Shown here in pieces: positions 45,341 through 52,738 of a stretch of 64,000 nt of DNA. The notes beneath the pieces were generated by a model, which did no database searches, was not told the DNA's origin, and was given only the letters and a program-made list of their open reading frames with translations. Within the stretch, counting starts at the first letter, position 1; each line of letters starts with the position of its first letter. The position numbers were made by a program, and so were the translations under genes. The DNA lies in NCBI GenBank assembly GCA_035353855.1, contig DAOQAK010000011.1:10907-74906 (forward strand), given 5' to 3'. The DNA comes from Bacteroidales bacterium (GTDB lineage: Bacteria; Bacteroidota; Bacteroidia; Bacteroidales; CG2-30-32-10).

Positions 45341-47104
45341 ATGGTAAAGAAATCAAATCAAAATAAAGCTCAAGTTAAAACAAAATCTTCATCTTCTAAA
45401 ATAATAGATTTTAATTACGATAAATATAAAGCAGCGAATGCCAATAAATTTTTGATTATAGCTATTTTATTATTTTGTATTTTTCTTTTAAGTGTTTTCA
45501 AAAATATTTCTTATCCGTTATTTTGGGCTGATGAAGGCATGACTGCAATAGGTTCTGAAAGAGTTCTTGAATATGGATACCCAAAAGTTCACGACGGGAA
45601 AAATGTTTTCTACGATCTTAAACACAGTAATCCCAAATTAGGCATCAGCGAAAAAGATGATGCTTATGTAGGAGGCACCGGCTGGGGGCAATATTATTTT
45701 GGAACAATAGGGTATTTACTTGCCGAGGAAACAGATGACATTTATTTAAAAACTGCACTTTACCGGACAACCTTTGCTATTATAGGAATACTGGGATTAT
45801 TGTTAATTGGTTTTTTTATTTCAAAAATTTTTCCTGATAATTTTTCACGATTTGCTTTTATAACGCTTTTCTTATTACTTGAATTGATGTCGGTTTCATT
45901 AGCAATGTTATTAAGGGAAGCAAGGTATTATTCGCTGGTAATGTTTCTTTCGTGCTTGATTATTGGCATGTATTCAAGTTTTCGTTTTTACAAACCATTT
46001 AATAAAATAGTTTTTATTTGTATTGAATCAATTGCGTTGTGGATGCTTTTCTTTACATTCTCGCCGGTTTATTTTATTATTATTTTAACTGTTGCAATTT
46101 CAGAATTGATAATTTTTGTTTATCAAAGTTTTATTTCGGGATTTATTTCTTCGGCAAAAAAAGCGCTGCCAGTAATTTGTTCTTTAGCCATTGCATTGAT
46201 TGGTGTTTATCCGTTTCTTTCCTATTTTAAAACATTTGAAATATCAAAGGCCATGAATGAATTTTGTGGTTATAACAATCTTATGTATTGGGATAATTTT
46301 AAAATTGTTTTTGATTATTTTAAAAAATTCGAGTTGCTGTTTTTTGCAATAATATTGAAAATATTTTTAGTGTTCCATATTAAAAAAATATTAAATAAAA
46401 AATCGGCACTATTTTATATTTCCAATTTTCTGACATTGTTTTTTATTGTTTTTATATTTGCTATCGGACGAATCCCTAATTTCATTTATACCCGCTATAT
46501 CATATACCTGCAGCCAATCCTGGCTATTATAATTATTCTTGATTTTTTTATGATTTTAAAAGAATATTCGGTAAACAGTACAAAACTTATTAATACTAAA
46601 ATGATGATACTCATTATACTTTTTGCAGGAATGTATATTTTTTCTTTATCGAAAAATATGAAATATATTAAAGGACACATTTATGAAATGAGCCATCAAT
46701 ACAAGGGCCCGCTCGATTATACCATTCCATATATACAGGAAAAATTTCCTAAACCCGACACACTGGTTATTGCTGCCAATTACGAAGAGCCATCGTATAT
46801 GTATTATTTAAAAAGTAAGGTAATAATTGGTTTTACGGGAAACAACCTTGCTGAAGATTCATTGGTTACTCCTGATATTATTGCTTACCGGAAAACATGG
46901 AATAATTATGAGAAGGTATTTAATGGCTTTCTTATGAAATCGGAATATGAAAAAATCTCATTTCCTGTGTACGATGGTTGTGTGAATAACATTCCTGAAT
47001 TGAACTTTAAGCCAATGTTCAATCATAAATTCAAAATACTATTTCCTGAAAACGACGATTTTGCGGCTTGGTTATTTGTAAGAAAAAAACTATTTCAACA
47101 CTAA
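45341..47104 (+). CDS. GT39-like multi-pass membrane glycosyltransferase
   Basis: 587 residues. A short cytoplasmic Lys/Ser-rich N-terminus is followed by about ten TM helices. The first extracytoplasmic loop has FWADEGMTAIGSERVLEYGY (about 63-82), with the Asp-Glu pair expected in the GT-C fold of PMT/ArnT-type enzymes. The C-terminal region (about 430-587) is soluble. GT39-type enzymes transfer sugars from polyprenyl-phosphate donors to lipid A, proteins or cell-wall polymers. The acceptor is unknown. Neighbours give no operon context; it precedes the restriction island. Confidence 0.75.
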   Translation: MVKKSNQNKAQVKTKSSSSKIIDFNYDKYKAANANKFLIIAILLFCIFLLSVFKNISYPLFWADEGMTAIGSERVLEYGYPKVHDGKNVFYDLKHSNPKLGISEKDDAYVGGTGWGQYYFGTIGYLLAEETDDIYLKTALYRTTFAIIGILGLLLIGFFISKIFPDNFSRFAFITLFLLLELMSVSLAMLLREARYYSLVMFLSCLIIGMYSSFRFYKPFNKIVFICIESIALWMLFFTFSPVYFIIILTVAISELIIFVYQSFISGFISSAKKALPVICSLAIALIGVYPFLSYFKTFEISKAMNEFCGYNNLMYWDNFKIVFDYFKKFELLFFAIILKIFLVFHIKKILNKKSALFYISNFLTLFFIVFIFAIGRIPNFIYTRYIIYLQPILAIIIILDFFMILKEYSVNSTKLINTKMMILIILFAGMYIFSLSKNMKYIKGHIYEMSHQYKGPLDYTIPYIQEKFPKPDTLVIAANYEEPSYMYYLKSKVIIGFTGNNLAEDSLVTPDIIAYRKTWNNYEKVFNGFLMKSEYEKISFPVYDGCVNNIPELNFKPMFNHKFKILFPENDDFAAWLFVRKKLFQH

Positions 47105-47172
47105 AATAATTTTTTTTAAAAATGTGTTGATTATATTTTAACTTTACTGGATGATAATTTGAGATAATATAT

Positions 47173-48093
47173 ATGACAGTAAGATTAGCAAAACCATTTT
47201 TAAAGTGGGCGGGTGGGAAAACTCAGTTAATTAAAGACATTGAGAAATCATTGCCTTATAAAATGACCAATACTGATTTCATTTACATTGAACCTTTTGT
47301 TGGCAGTGGTGCTGTTTTATTTTGGATGCTTAATAACTTTCCGAATTTAAAAAAAGCAATTATCAATGATATTAACGAAGACCTCATAAACACATATAAT
47401 ATAATTGCATCAGAACCTAAAAAATTAATATCTTTTCTTAAAGTTTTTCAAAACGAATTTCATTCATTAGAAAATAACCCTGAAAAGAAAAAAATTTATT
47501 ATTACCAGAAACGAGAATTGTATAATTCCAGAAATACTGATATTATTACTCAAGCAGCATTATTTATTTTTTTAAACAGAACTTGTTTTAACGGGCTTTA
47601 TCGGGTAAATAAAAATAATTTATTTAATGTTCCAATGGGTTCATATAAAAAACCCACTATTTGTGATGAAGAAAATATATTAGTTGTTAGTAAAGCACTA
47701 CAGAAAGTTGAAATTCTCAGCGGCGATTTTGAACAAACATTAAAATATGCTAAAGAAAATTCATTCTTTTATTTCGATCCACCATATAAACCATTAAGCA
47801 ATACTTCAAGTTTTAATTCATATGCAAAAGATGATTTTAATGACGATGAACAAATACGTCTTAGAAACTTTTGTATAAAAATTGAAAAGCAAGGACATAA
47901 ATGGATGCTCAGTAATTCCGATGTTAAAGGAAAAAACATCAACGATAATTTTTTTGATGATATTTATTCTGATTTTTTAATTTCAAGGGTCAAAGCCAAA
48001 AGAAACATCAACGCAAATGCTGATAAACGCGGACAATTAAATGAATTGTTAATTACAAATTACAACTATGAACAAACTTTGCGCACTGCTTAA
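47173..48093 (+). CDS. Dam-family DNA adenine methyltransferase (DpnII module)
   Basis: 306 residues, alpha-class N6-adenine methyltransferase. FLKWAGGKTQLI (about 9-20) and PFVGSGAVLF (41-50) form the SAM site, TCFNGLYRVN (137-146) is a Dam-type conserved region, and DPPY (202-205) is the catalytic motif. Members of this family next to DpnII methylate GATC and protect host DNA; GATC specificity is inferred from the neighbour. It overlaps the DpnII gene by 26 bases, so the two are translationally coupled. Its codon and base use look like its surroundings. Confidence 0.92.
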   Translation: MTVRLAKPFLKWAGGKTQLIKDIEKSLPYKMTNTDFIYIEPFVGSGAVLFWMLNNFPNLKKAIINDINEDLINTYNIIASEPKKLISFLKVFQNEFHSLENNPEKKKIYYYQKRELYNSRNTDIITQAALFIFLNRTCFNGLYRVNKNNLFNVPMGSYKKPTICDEENILVVSKALQKVEILSGDFEQTLKYAKENSFFYFDPPYKPLSNTSSFNSYAKDDFNDDEQIRLRNFCIKIEKQGHKWMLSNSDVKGKNINDNFFDDIYSDFLISRVKAKRNINANADKRGQLNELLITNYNYEQTLRTA

Positions 48094-48967
48094 TCTGAAT
48101 AACGACGATGAGCTTTTCGATAAAATTACGCAAAGCTTTAAAGAAAAAATTACTACTTGGGATTACTTTGTAAATTGGAAAAAAGTTCTTATTAATGTTG
48201 AGCTATTTGAGAAAGAATTAAATATACTTAACTATTTAATTGGAAAAACTAATTTACGTGAAGAAGCATATAATTTAATAAATAAATATCCCGAGGTAAT
48301 AAGGGCAATTCCTACGTTATTGGCTATTAGAGAAGGTGCATTAGAAATTCTTATTGATTCTAAAAATTTTAAATACAAAAATTTAAACTTTTTTGATCTG
48401 AATATAGACAAGGAAGAATTGAATAACTATGTTGATTTTATTATAAATACAGGATTAGGTGAAATCTTATCTGACAGGAAAATAAAAAACCTTGTTGATT
48501 ATGTTACCGGTGTTGAAGTTGGGTTGGATAGCAATGGCAGAAAAAACAGAGGTGGCACTTTAATGGAAGGCTTAGTGGAAGTTTTTGTTTCAGAAACCTG
48601 CCAAAATTTAGGATTAGAATATATGTCTCAAGCCTCGTCAGAGAAAATTAAAAAACAATGGGGGTTAGAAGTTGTAATTGATAAATCATCAAGGAAGCTT
48701 GATTTCGCAATAAATAAAAAAGGAAAACTTTATTTTATTGAATGCAATTTTTATGGAGGAGGAGGTTCAAAACTAAAATCAACCGCAACAGAATATATAG
48801 AAATGAACCGATATTGGAATAAACAAGGAATTGAATTTATTTGGATTACCGATGGTGCCGGTTGGCGATCGACTTTAAAACCTTTAAGAGAATATTTTGA
48901 TAAAGCAGATTATTTGCTGAATTTAGAAATATTGAAAGATAGTATATTAAATAAAATTTTACATTAA
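48068..48967 (+). CDS. DpnII-family type II restriction endonuclease
   Basis: 299 residues. The family signature VTGVEVGLDSNGRKNRGGTL (about 140-159) is followed by the likely active site, an Asp in KLDFAINKKG and a Glu-rich site in LYFIECNFYGGGGSKLKS (about 230-248), consistent with the DpnII family that cuts GATC. It overlaps the Dam gene by 26 bases, the usual M-R order. Specificity is inferred from the family, not tested. Confidence 0.92.
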   Translation: MNKLCALLNLNNDDELFDKITQSFKEKITTWDYFVNWKKVLINVELFEKELNILNYLIGKTNLREEAYNLINKYPEVIRAIPTLLAIREGALEILIDSKNFKYKNLNFFDLNIDKEELNNYVDFIINTGLGEILSDRKIKNLVDYVTGVEVGLDSNGRKNRGGTLMEGLVEVFVSETCQNLGLEYMSQASSEKIKKQWGLEVVIDKSSRKLDFAINKKGKLYFIECNFYGGGGSKLKSTATEYIEMNRYWNKQGIEFIWITDGAGWRSTLKPLREYFDKADYLLNLEILKDSILNKILH

Positions 48968-49833
48968 TGGCTTGTAAAAAAGAACATAAAGAATCAGATT
49001 TAATTATAAAAGACTTACCTATTAGTCAAGGAGGATTTGGAAGACATAAATGTGCTTGTTGTGCTTATGAAAAAGGAGTAGAAAATGGTAATAAGAGAAT
49101 TTTAAATTTTAATCTAGAAGATTTTATTTCAAATTTAGAAGAAAGTCAAAAAGGCAATCAAAGACATAAAAGTGCTGTAGAAGCATATACACTGGGGTTT
49201 TTTCATGGATTAAATGGGTCAAACAATCATCTCGTCATCAAAGATAGACAGAGAATGGCTAATCAAATGAGAGATTTTGGTTTATATATGGTTGCTAAAG
49301 GAGTTGTTAATGCTACTTTCTCTGAACAAGGAAGTCCATATTCATATGCGATGGGAGTAGTTCATGTTGCAAACGGCTTTGAGATATTAATAAAAGCTAA
49401 AATAGTTGAGGAACATCCTTTGTTAGTTTTTAATAAGATACCAAAAGAAACGAATATTGTTGATGGCAATATTAAATTTGAAGATCTTCTTGAGCATGGA
49501 CAAACAATAATGTATTCCGAATTACCTGATAGGCTATGGGCAACAACTGGTTATAAAATAACACCAATTAACCTTTTTAACGAATTTGGCAAAATAAGAA
49601 ATCAAATAATTCATTTTGCGGTACCTGAAATTCCACTTAGTGACCTTACTCTTAATTTTACATTTCAAATAATAGAAAAAGCTATTAATGAATGGTGGGG
49701 TACAACTATACTTGAATATGCACAAGAATATGATGAAGATTATTGTGAATATGTTTTTGAAGAATTGAAAAGATTAAATATTACAATTAATTATAAGCTT
49801 AACGAAAATGGAGATTTAGTTAAGAAACAATAA
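48967..49833 (+). CDS. R-M-associated protein with internal repeat and HEPN-like motif, unknown function
   Basis: 288 residues. Its ATG overlaps the last base of the DpnII stop codon, so it is part of the DpnII operon. Residues 20-41 and 60-81 carry the same pattern SQxGxxRHKxAxxAYxxGxxxG with every conserved residue exactly 40 positions apart (R26/R66, H27/H67, K28/K68, A33/A73, Y34/Y74). The first copy also has three Cys (KCACCAY). The C-terminal half is helical and contains RNQIIH (211-216), matching the R-x4-6-H motif of HEPN RNase domains. A single short motif is weak evidence; function is unknown. It could be a third subunit, regulator or effector of the system. Confidence 0.5.
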   Translation: MACKKEHKESDLIIKDLPISQGGFGRHKCACCAYEKGVENGNKRILNFNLEDFISNLEESQKGNQRHKSAVEAYTLGFFHGLNGSNNHLVIKDRQRMANQMRDFGLYMVAKGVVNATFSEQGSPYSYAMGVVHVANGFEILIKAKIVEEHPLLVFNKIPKETNIVDGNIKFEDLLEHGQTIMYSELPDRLWATTGYKITPINLFNEFGKIRNQIIHFAVPEIPLSDLTLNFTFQIIEKAINEWWGTTILEYAQEYDEDYCEYVFEELKRLNITINYKLNENGDLVKKQ

Positions 49834-49919
49834 ATCTTGAACCATATTTTAAACCCCAAGATAAAGACATATATTTTCTACATGGAGACACAATGGAGCT
49901 TTTACCATGGTTTGAACAT
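49833..49919 (+). pseudogene. Remnant of a beta-class DNA methyltransferase N-terminus
   Basis: Frame starting AAT at 49833 reads NLEPYFKPQDKDIYFLHGDT then MELLPWFEH. It aligns with residues 1-29 of the methyltransferase at 51068 (FYNSTDKSFYLLQGDSFVLL, PQFEH). It has no own start codon and stops after 7 more codons. Its last homologous codon lies 3 bases before the stop codon of the convergent 200-residue gene, so a rearrangement joined the two. Confidence 0.65.
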
Positions 49920-49922
49920 ATA

Positions 49923-50525
49923 CTAATCCAAATACCATAAAAGGGAATTAACCTCTTTAAATTTTTTATGTTTTTTGTTTTCGTAATTGGTGTATTTAGC
50001 TGCTGGAGGTTGTCTACTACATACACTCATACATAAATTATCTATTTCTTTTGAACTATCAATGAACTGTCTAATCCAACCCTGATAAAATAATGTAGGT
50101 GGGTCATAATGACTTTCTCCTGTATAATTATAATCTTGCTCTATTATAAATAATTGGCTTAGTACTGCAATTATTGATATTGGGTTCAGCTCATGTTCAA
50201 ATTCTTCTTTTCGCAATGATTTAATAGCATCGATAGGATCTTCACGATAAAATATTTTATCAAATGCTATTAAAAGTTTATTCTTTAAATCGGGTCTTGA
50301 ACGAACTCTTAAATGTAAATCAATCATAACTCTAAGATGATTGGGTCTAAACTCCCTCTCCCCTTCTTTTATAAAAATCTGGAAGTTTTTCTTAATATCA
50401 TAATTCTTAAACTCTTTGTTTGGTCTTACCACAAATATTTCTGTCCCTTGGTCTCTATGGAAAACAGTTGGTGTTTCAAATTTGATTTTTTTTATTTTTC
50501 CAAAAATTTCTTTATAGTTAGCCAT
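49923..50525 (-). CDS. Putative type II restriction endonuclease (by position), unknown family
   Basis: 200 residues; no family recognised. It begins directly after the stop codon of the XRE regulator (the stop codon occupies 50526-50528), and a methyltransferase is divergent. That C-R operon divergent from M is the classical layout of C-regulated type II systems such as PvuII and BamHI, so an endonuclease role is inferred. Possible catalytic residues cannot be named; the N-terminal half has charged segments (KEGEREFRPNHLRVMIDLHL, about 53-72). Confidence in the function is low. Confidence 0.5.
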   Translation of the reverse strand: MANYKEIFGKIKKIKFETPTVFHRDQGTEIFVVRPNKEFKNYDIKKNFQIFIKEGEREFRPNHLRVMIDLHLRVRSRPDLKNKLLIAFDKIFYREDPIDAIKSLRKEEFEHELNPISIIAVLSQLFIIEQDYNYTGESHYDPPTLFYQGWIRQFIDSSKEIDNLCMSVCSRQPPAAKYTNYENKKHKKFKEVNSLLWYLD

Positions 50526-50741
50526 CTATGTAAAATTTAATAATTTAGAAACACTTATGTTAAAGGTTTTAGCAAAAGCTTCAATATTTCTTAATGACAA
50601 ATTTCTTTCGCCTCTTTCAATCATCCCTATATATGTTCTATGAAAACCTGTTTTATCAGCAAGTTCTTCCTGGCTCCAACTTTCTTTAAGTCGCAATTCT
50701 CTTATCCGACTACCAAACTTTTTTACAATATCATTTTTCAT
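50526..50741 (-). CDS. XRE-type HTH regulator (C-protein-like)
   Basis: 71 residues from ATG 50741 (MKNDIVKKFGSRIRELRLKE); an in-frame start at 50783 adds 14 residues that do not resemble the family. The HTH domain spans about 8-65: LRLKESWSQEELADKTGFHR and TYIGMIERGERNLSL. The size and the gene directly downstream match controller (C) proteins of type II R-M systems, which delay endonuclease expression. The 3' end abuts the start of the putative endonuclease. Confidence 0.88.
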   Translation of the reverse strand: MKNDIVKKFGSRIRELRLKESWSQEELADKTGFHRTYIGMIERGERNLSLRNIEAFAKTFNISVSKLLNFT

Positions 50742-50807
50742 CTTGCAAAAATGAAATTTTATATACAAAAAGTCTACATACAATTAGTATCATTTTAATT
50801 TTATTTA

Positions 50808-50815
50808 TATATTTG
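50808..50815 (+). promoter_or_regulatory. -7 box (TATATTTG) in the XRE/methyltransferase divergent region
   Basis: TATATTTG matches TAnnTTTG, 21 bases before the ATG of the broken small gene that precedes the methyltransferase. On the other strand TAGTTTTG (50816-50823) is also present. I could not define a C-box repeat with certainty. Confidence 0.4.
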
Positions 50816-50836
50816 CAAAACTAAAAAGTCATATAT

Positions 50837-51071
50837 ATGAACGACATAATATCATCTACGTTAAACCCTAAAGAGCTATTAAAAATTCACCTATCCTTAC
50901 AAGTAGGAATTATAAAATTCAAGTATTAGTTGATGCACTAAGACTTGTATCTTCAGATATAATAAAAAAAAATTATTAATACCTGATGGTTGTGAAAAAT
51001 ATGGCTTCGTTGAAGGAAAGCATAATTTAAGTATATTGTTGCACTTTTTAGCTGATATGTTAGAAGAATGA
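50837..51071 (+). pseudogene. Small gene (about 78 aa) with two homopolymer frameshifts, upstream of the methyltransferase
   Basis: ATG 50837 opens MNDIISSTLNPKELLK, then the frame breaks. Adding one A in the run near 50881-50885 gives NSPILTSRNYKIQVLVDALR, and adding one A in the run near 50964-50972 gives LLIPDGCEKYGFVEG and HNLSILLHFLADMLEE ending at TGA 51069-51071. This stop overlaps the methyltransferase start (ATGA), so the gene was once translationally coupled. The family is unknown. The two corrections are my inference. Confidence 0.6.
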
Positions 51072-51946
51072 TTAAACCTTTTTATAATTCTACCGATAAA
51101 TCATTTTATCTCCTTCAAGGAGATTCATTTGTATTATTACCTCAATTTGAACATAAGTTCGATATTGTATTTGCAGATCCTCCATATTTCCTTTCAAATA
51201 ATGGATTAACTATAAACAGCGGAAAAGTAGTAAGCGTTAATAAAGGCAAATGGGACAAATCGCATGGCTTTGATTATATAAATAATTTCAACAAAAAATG
51301 GCTTTCTTTAGTTCGTGATAAAATGAAAGAAAACGCTACAATATGGATTAGCGGTACATTACATAATATTTTTTCAATAGGTCAATTGCTAACAGAATTA
51401 GATTTTAAAATATTAAATATAATAACTTGGGAAAAGAATAATCCTCCGCCTAACTTTTCATGTCGCTATTTTACACACTCTACAGAGCAAATTATCTGGG
51501 CTCGTAAAAATGAAAAAGTTCCTCATTACTTCAATTACGAATTAATGAAACAACTTAATGGCAACAGGCAAATGAAAGATGTTTGGAAATTACCTGCAAT
51601 TGCACCTTGGGAAAAATCATGCGGAAAACATCCTACACAAAAACCATTATCAGTATTAACAAGAATAATACTTGCTTCAACTAAACCCGATGCATGGGTG
51701 TTAGATCCATTTACAGGCAGCAGCACCACAGGCATTGCTGCAAACCTTGCAAATAGACGCTTTCTGGGAATTGATTCAGAAATAGAATATCTTGAAATAA
51801 GTAAAAAAAGAAAACTTGAAATAGAAAATAAAACTATTGCAGCAAAATATAAAGAGAAAATAAAAGGGTTTAATAATAAAAATGAACTTGAACTTTTCTT
51901 ATGTGCCGAACCTAAAGCAGAATATAAAACAAATTTGAAATTATAA
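51068..51946 (+). CDS. Beta-class site-specific DNA adenine methyltransferase
   Basis: 292 residues. Catalytic DPPY at 37-40 comes before the SAM-binding DPFTGSSTTG (213-222); this order defines the beta class, which methylates adenine N6. HPTQKPLSV (188-196) is also typical. It is divergent from the XRE-endonuclease operon, matching a C-regulated type II system. The recognition site cannot be told from sequence. The start ATG overlaps the stop of the broken small gene. Confidence 0.9.
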   Translation: MIKPFYNSTDKSFYLLQGDSFVLLPQFEHKFDIVFADPPYFLSNNGLTINSGKVVSVNKGKWDKSHGFDYINNFNKKWLSLVRDKMKENATIWISGTLHNIFSIGQLLTELDFKILNIITWEKNNPPPNFSCRYFTHSTEQIIWARKNEKVPHYFNYELMKQLNGNRQMKDVWKLPAIAPWEKSCGKHPTQKPLSVLTRIILASTKPDAWVLDPFTGSSTTGIAANLANRRFLGIDSEIEYLEISKKRKLEIENKTIAAKYKEKIKGFNNKNELELFLCAEPKAEYKTNLKL

Positions 51947-52001
51947 TCTATTATAATATTGATAGAATTAAATTGCTAAACCTCATCAAACAATAAAAAC
52001 C

Positions 52002-52481
52002 ATGTCACCTCAACCAACACCCGAATGCTGTCCTCCGTTCAATCCTGAACCATGGAGCGATAAAGTAACAGAATGGAATAATAAAAAATTTATAAAGGAT
52101 AAAGTATTCACAATCTTTTTCATGCCCGTGAATTTTGGGAATGTAATGAGAAGACTTCATACAAAAGTTGATGGAGCAAAAGCTTCGGTACCTGAATGGT
52201 TGTGCCTTTCCGACCATACTTCAAAATTTAATATGGATGTTTTTCTTGCCGTCGATAAAGAAATAAGCGGAGCAGAAAATGTAACACTAAGTGGAAAATT
52301 CTACAGCAAAGTGTATGAAGGAAATTTTAAAGAAACCGGAAAATGGTGTAAAGACTATGCCGAAAGCGCCAAAGCAAAAGGGTATAAAACTAAAAAAATG
52401 TATATGTGGTATACCACCTGTCCTAAGTGCGCAAAGAAATACGGAAAAAATTACGTTGTAATTATTTCACAAATAGATTGA
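52002..52481 (+). CDS. Conserved small protein, unknown function (GyrI-like pattern possible)
   Basis: 159 residues, no signal peptide. Cys-rich ends: ECCPPFNPEPW at the N-terminus and CPKCAKKYG near the C-terminus. The central part (SGKFYSKVYEGNFKETGKWC) resembles the GyrI-like small-molecule-binding fold, but I am not certain. Proteins starting with the CCPPFNPEPW pattern occur in many bacteria and are sometimes labelled hydrolase; I cannot confirm that. Located 55 bases after the methyltransferase; no clear functional link. Confidence 0.5.
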   Translation: MSPQPTPECCPPFNPEPWSDKVTEWNNKKFIKDKVFTIFFMPVNFGNVMRRLHTKVDGAKASVPEWLCLSDHTSKFNMDVFLAVDKEISGAENVTLSGKFYSKVYEGNFKETGKWCKDYAESAKAKGYKTKKMYMWYTTCPKCAKKYGKNYVVIISQID

Positions 52482-52738
52482 AATAATTGAAGCCTTTTTA
52501 AAAAAGAAATGTAAATTTTTATTTTTCTCTGTGTTCTCTGTAGCGAACTCTGTGTCTTCTCAGAGAGCCTCCGTGAAATAAAAAATTACACAGAGTTTCA
52601 TTTAATTTTCATGAAGTTCGTCGCGGTGAACTCAGGGAGCTTTTCGTATAACTCCTCTATTTTTTAAAAGAAAAATATAATGTAGTTTTGCAGAATAATT
52701 AAAAATGGTATTACAGCCTTTATTCTGTTGATAAAAGA
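52482..52738. repeat. Intergenic region with CTCTGTG-type repeated words, cysN promoter at its end
   Basis: The word CTCTGTG recurs at 52525-52560 (CTCTGTGTTCTCTGTAGCGA and then CTCTGTGTC), with a partly complementary CACAGAG at 52591-52597. These are non-coding and resemble degraded repeats seen in many Bacteroidota intergenic regions. A TAGTTTTG box (52683-52690) lies 48 bases before cysN. Confidence 0.4.
52683..52690 (+). promoter_or_regulatory. -7 box (TAGTTTTG) upstream of cysN
   Basis: TAGTTTTG matches TAnnTTTG, 48 bases before the cysN ATG at 52739. No clear -33 element. Confidence 0.4.
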
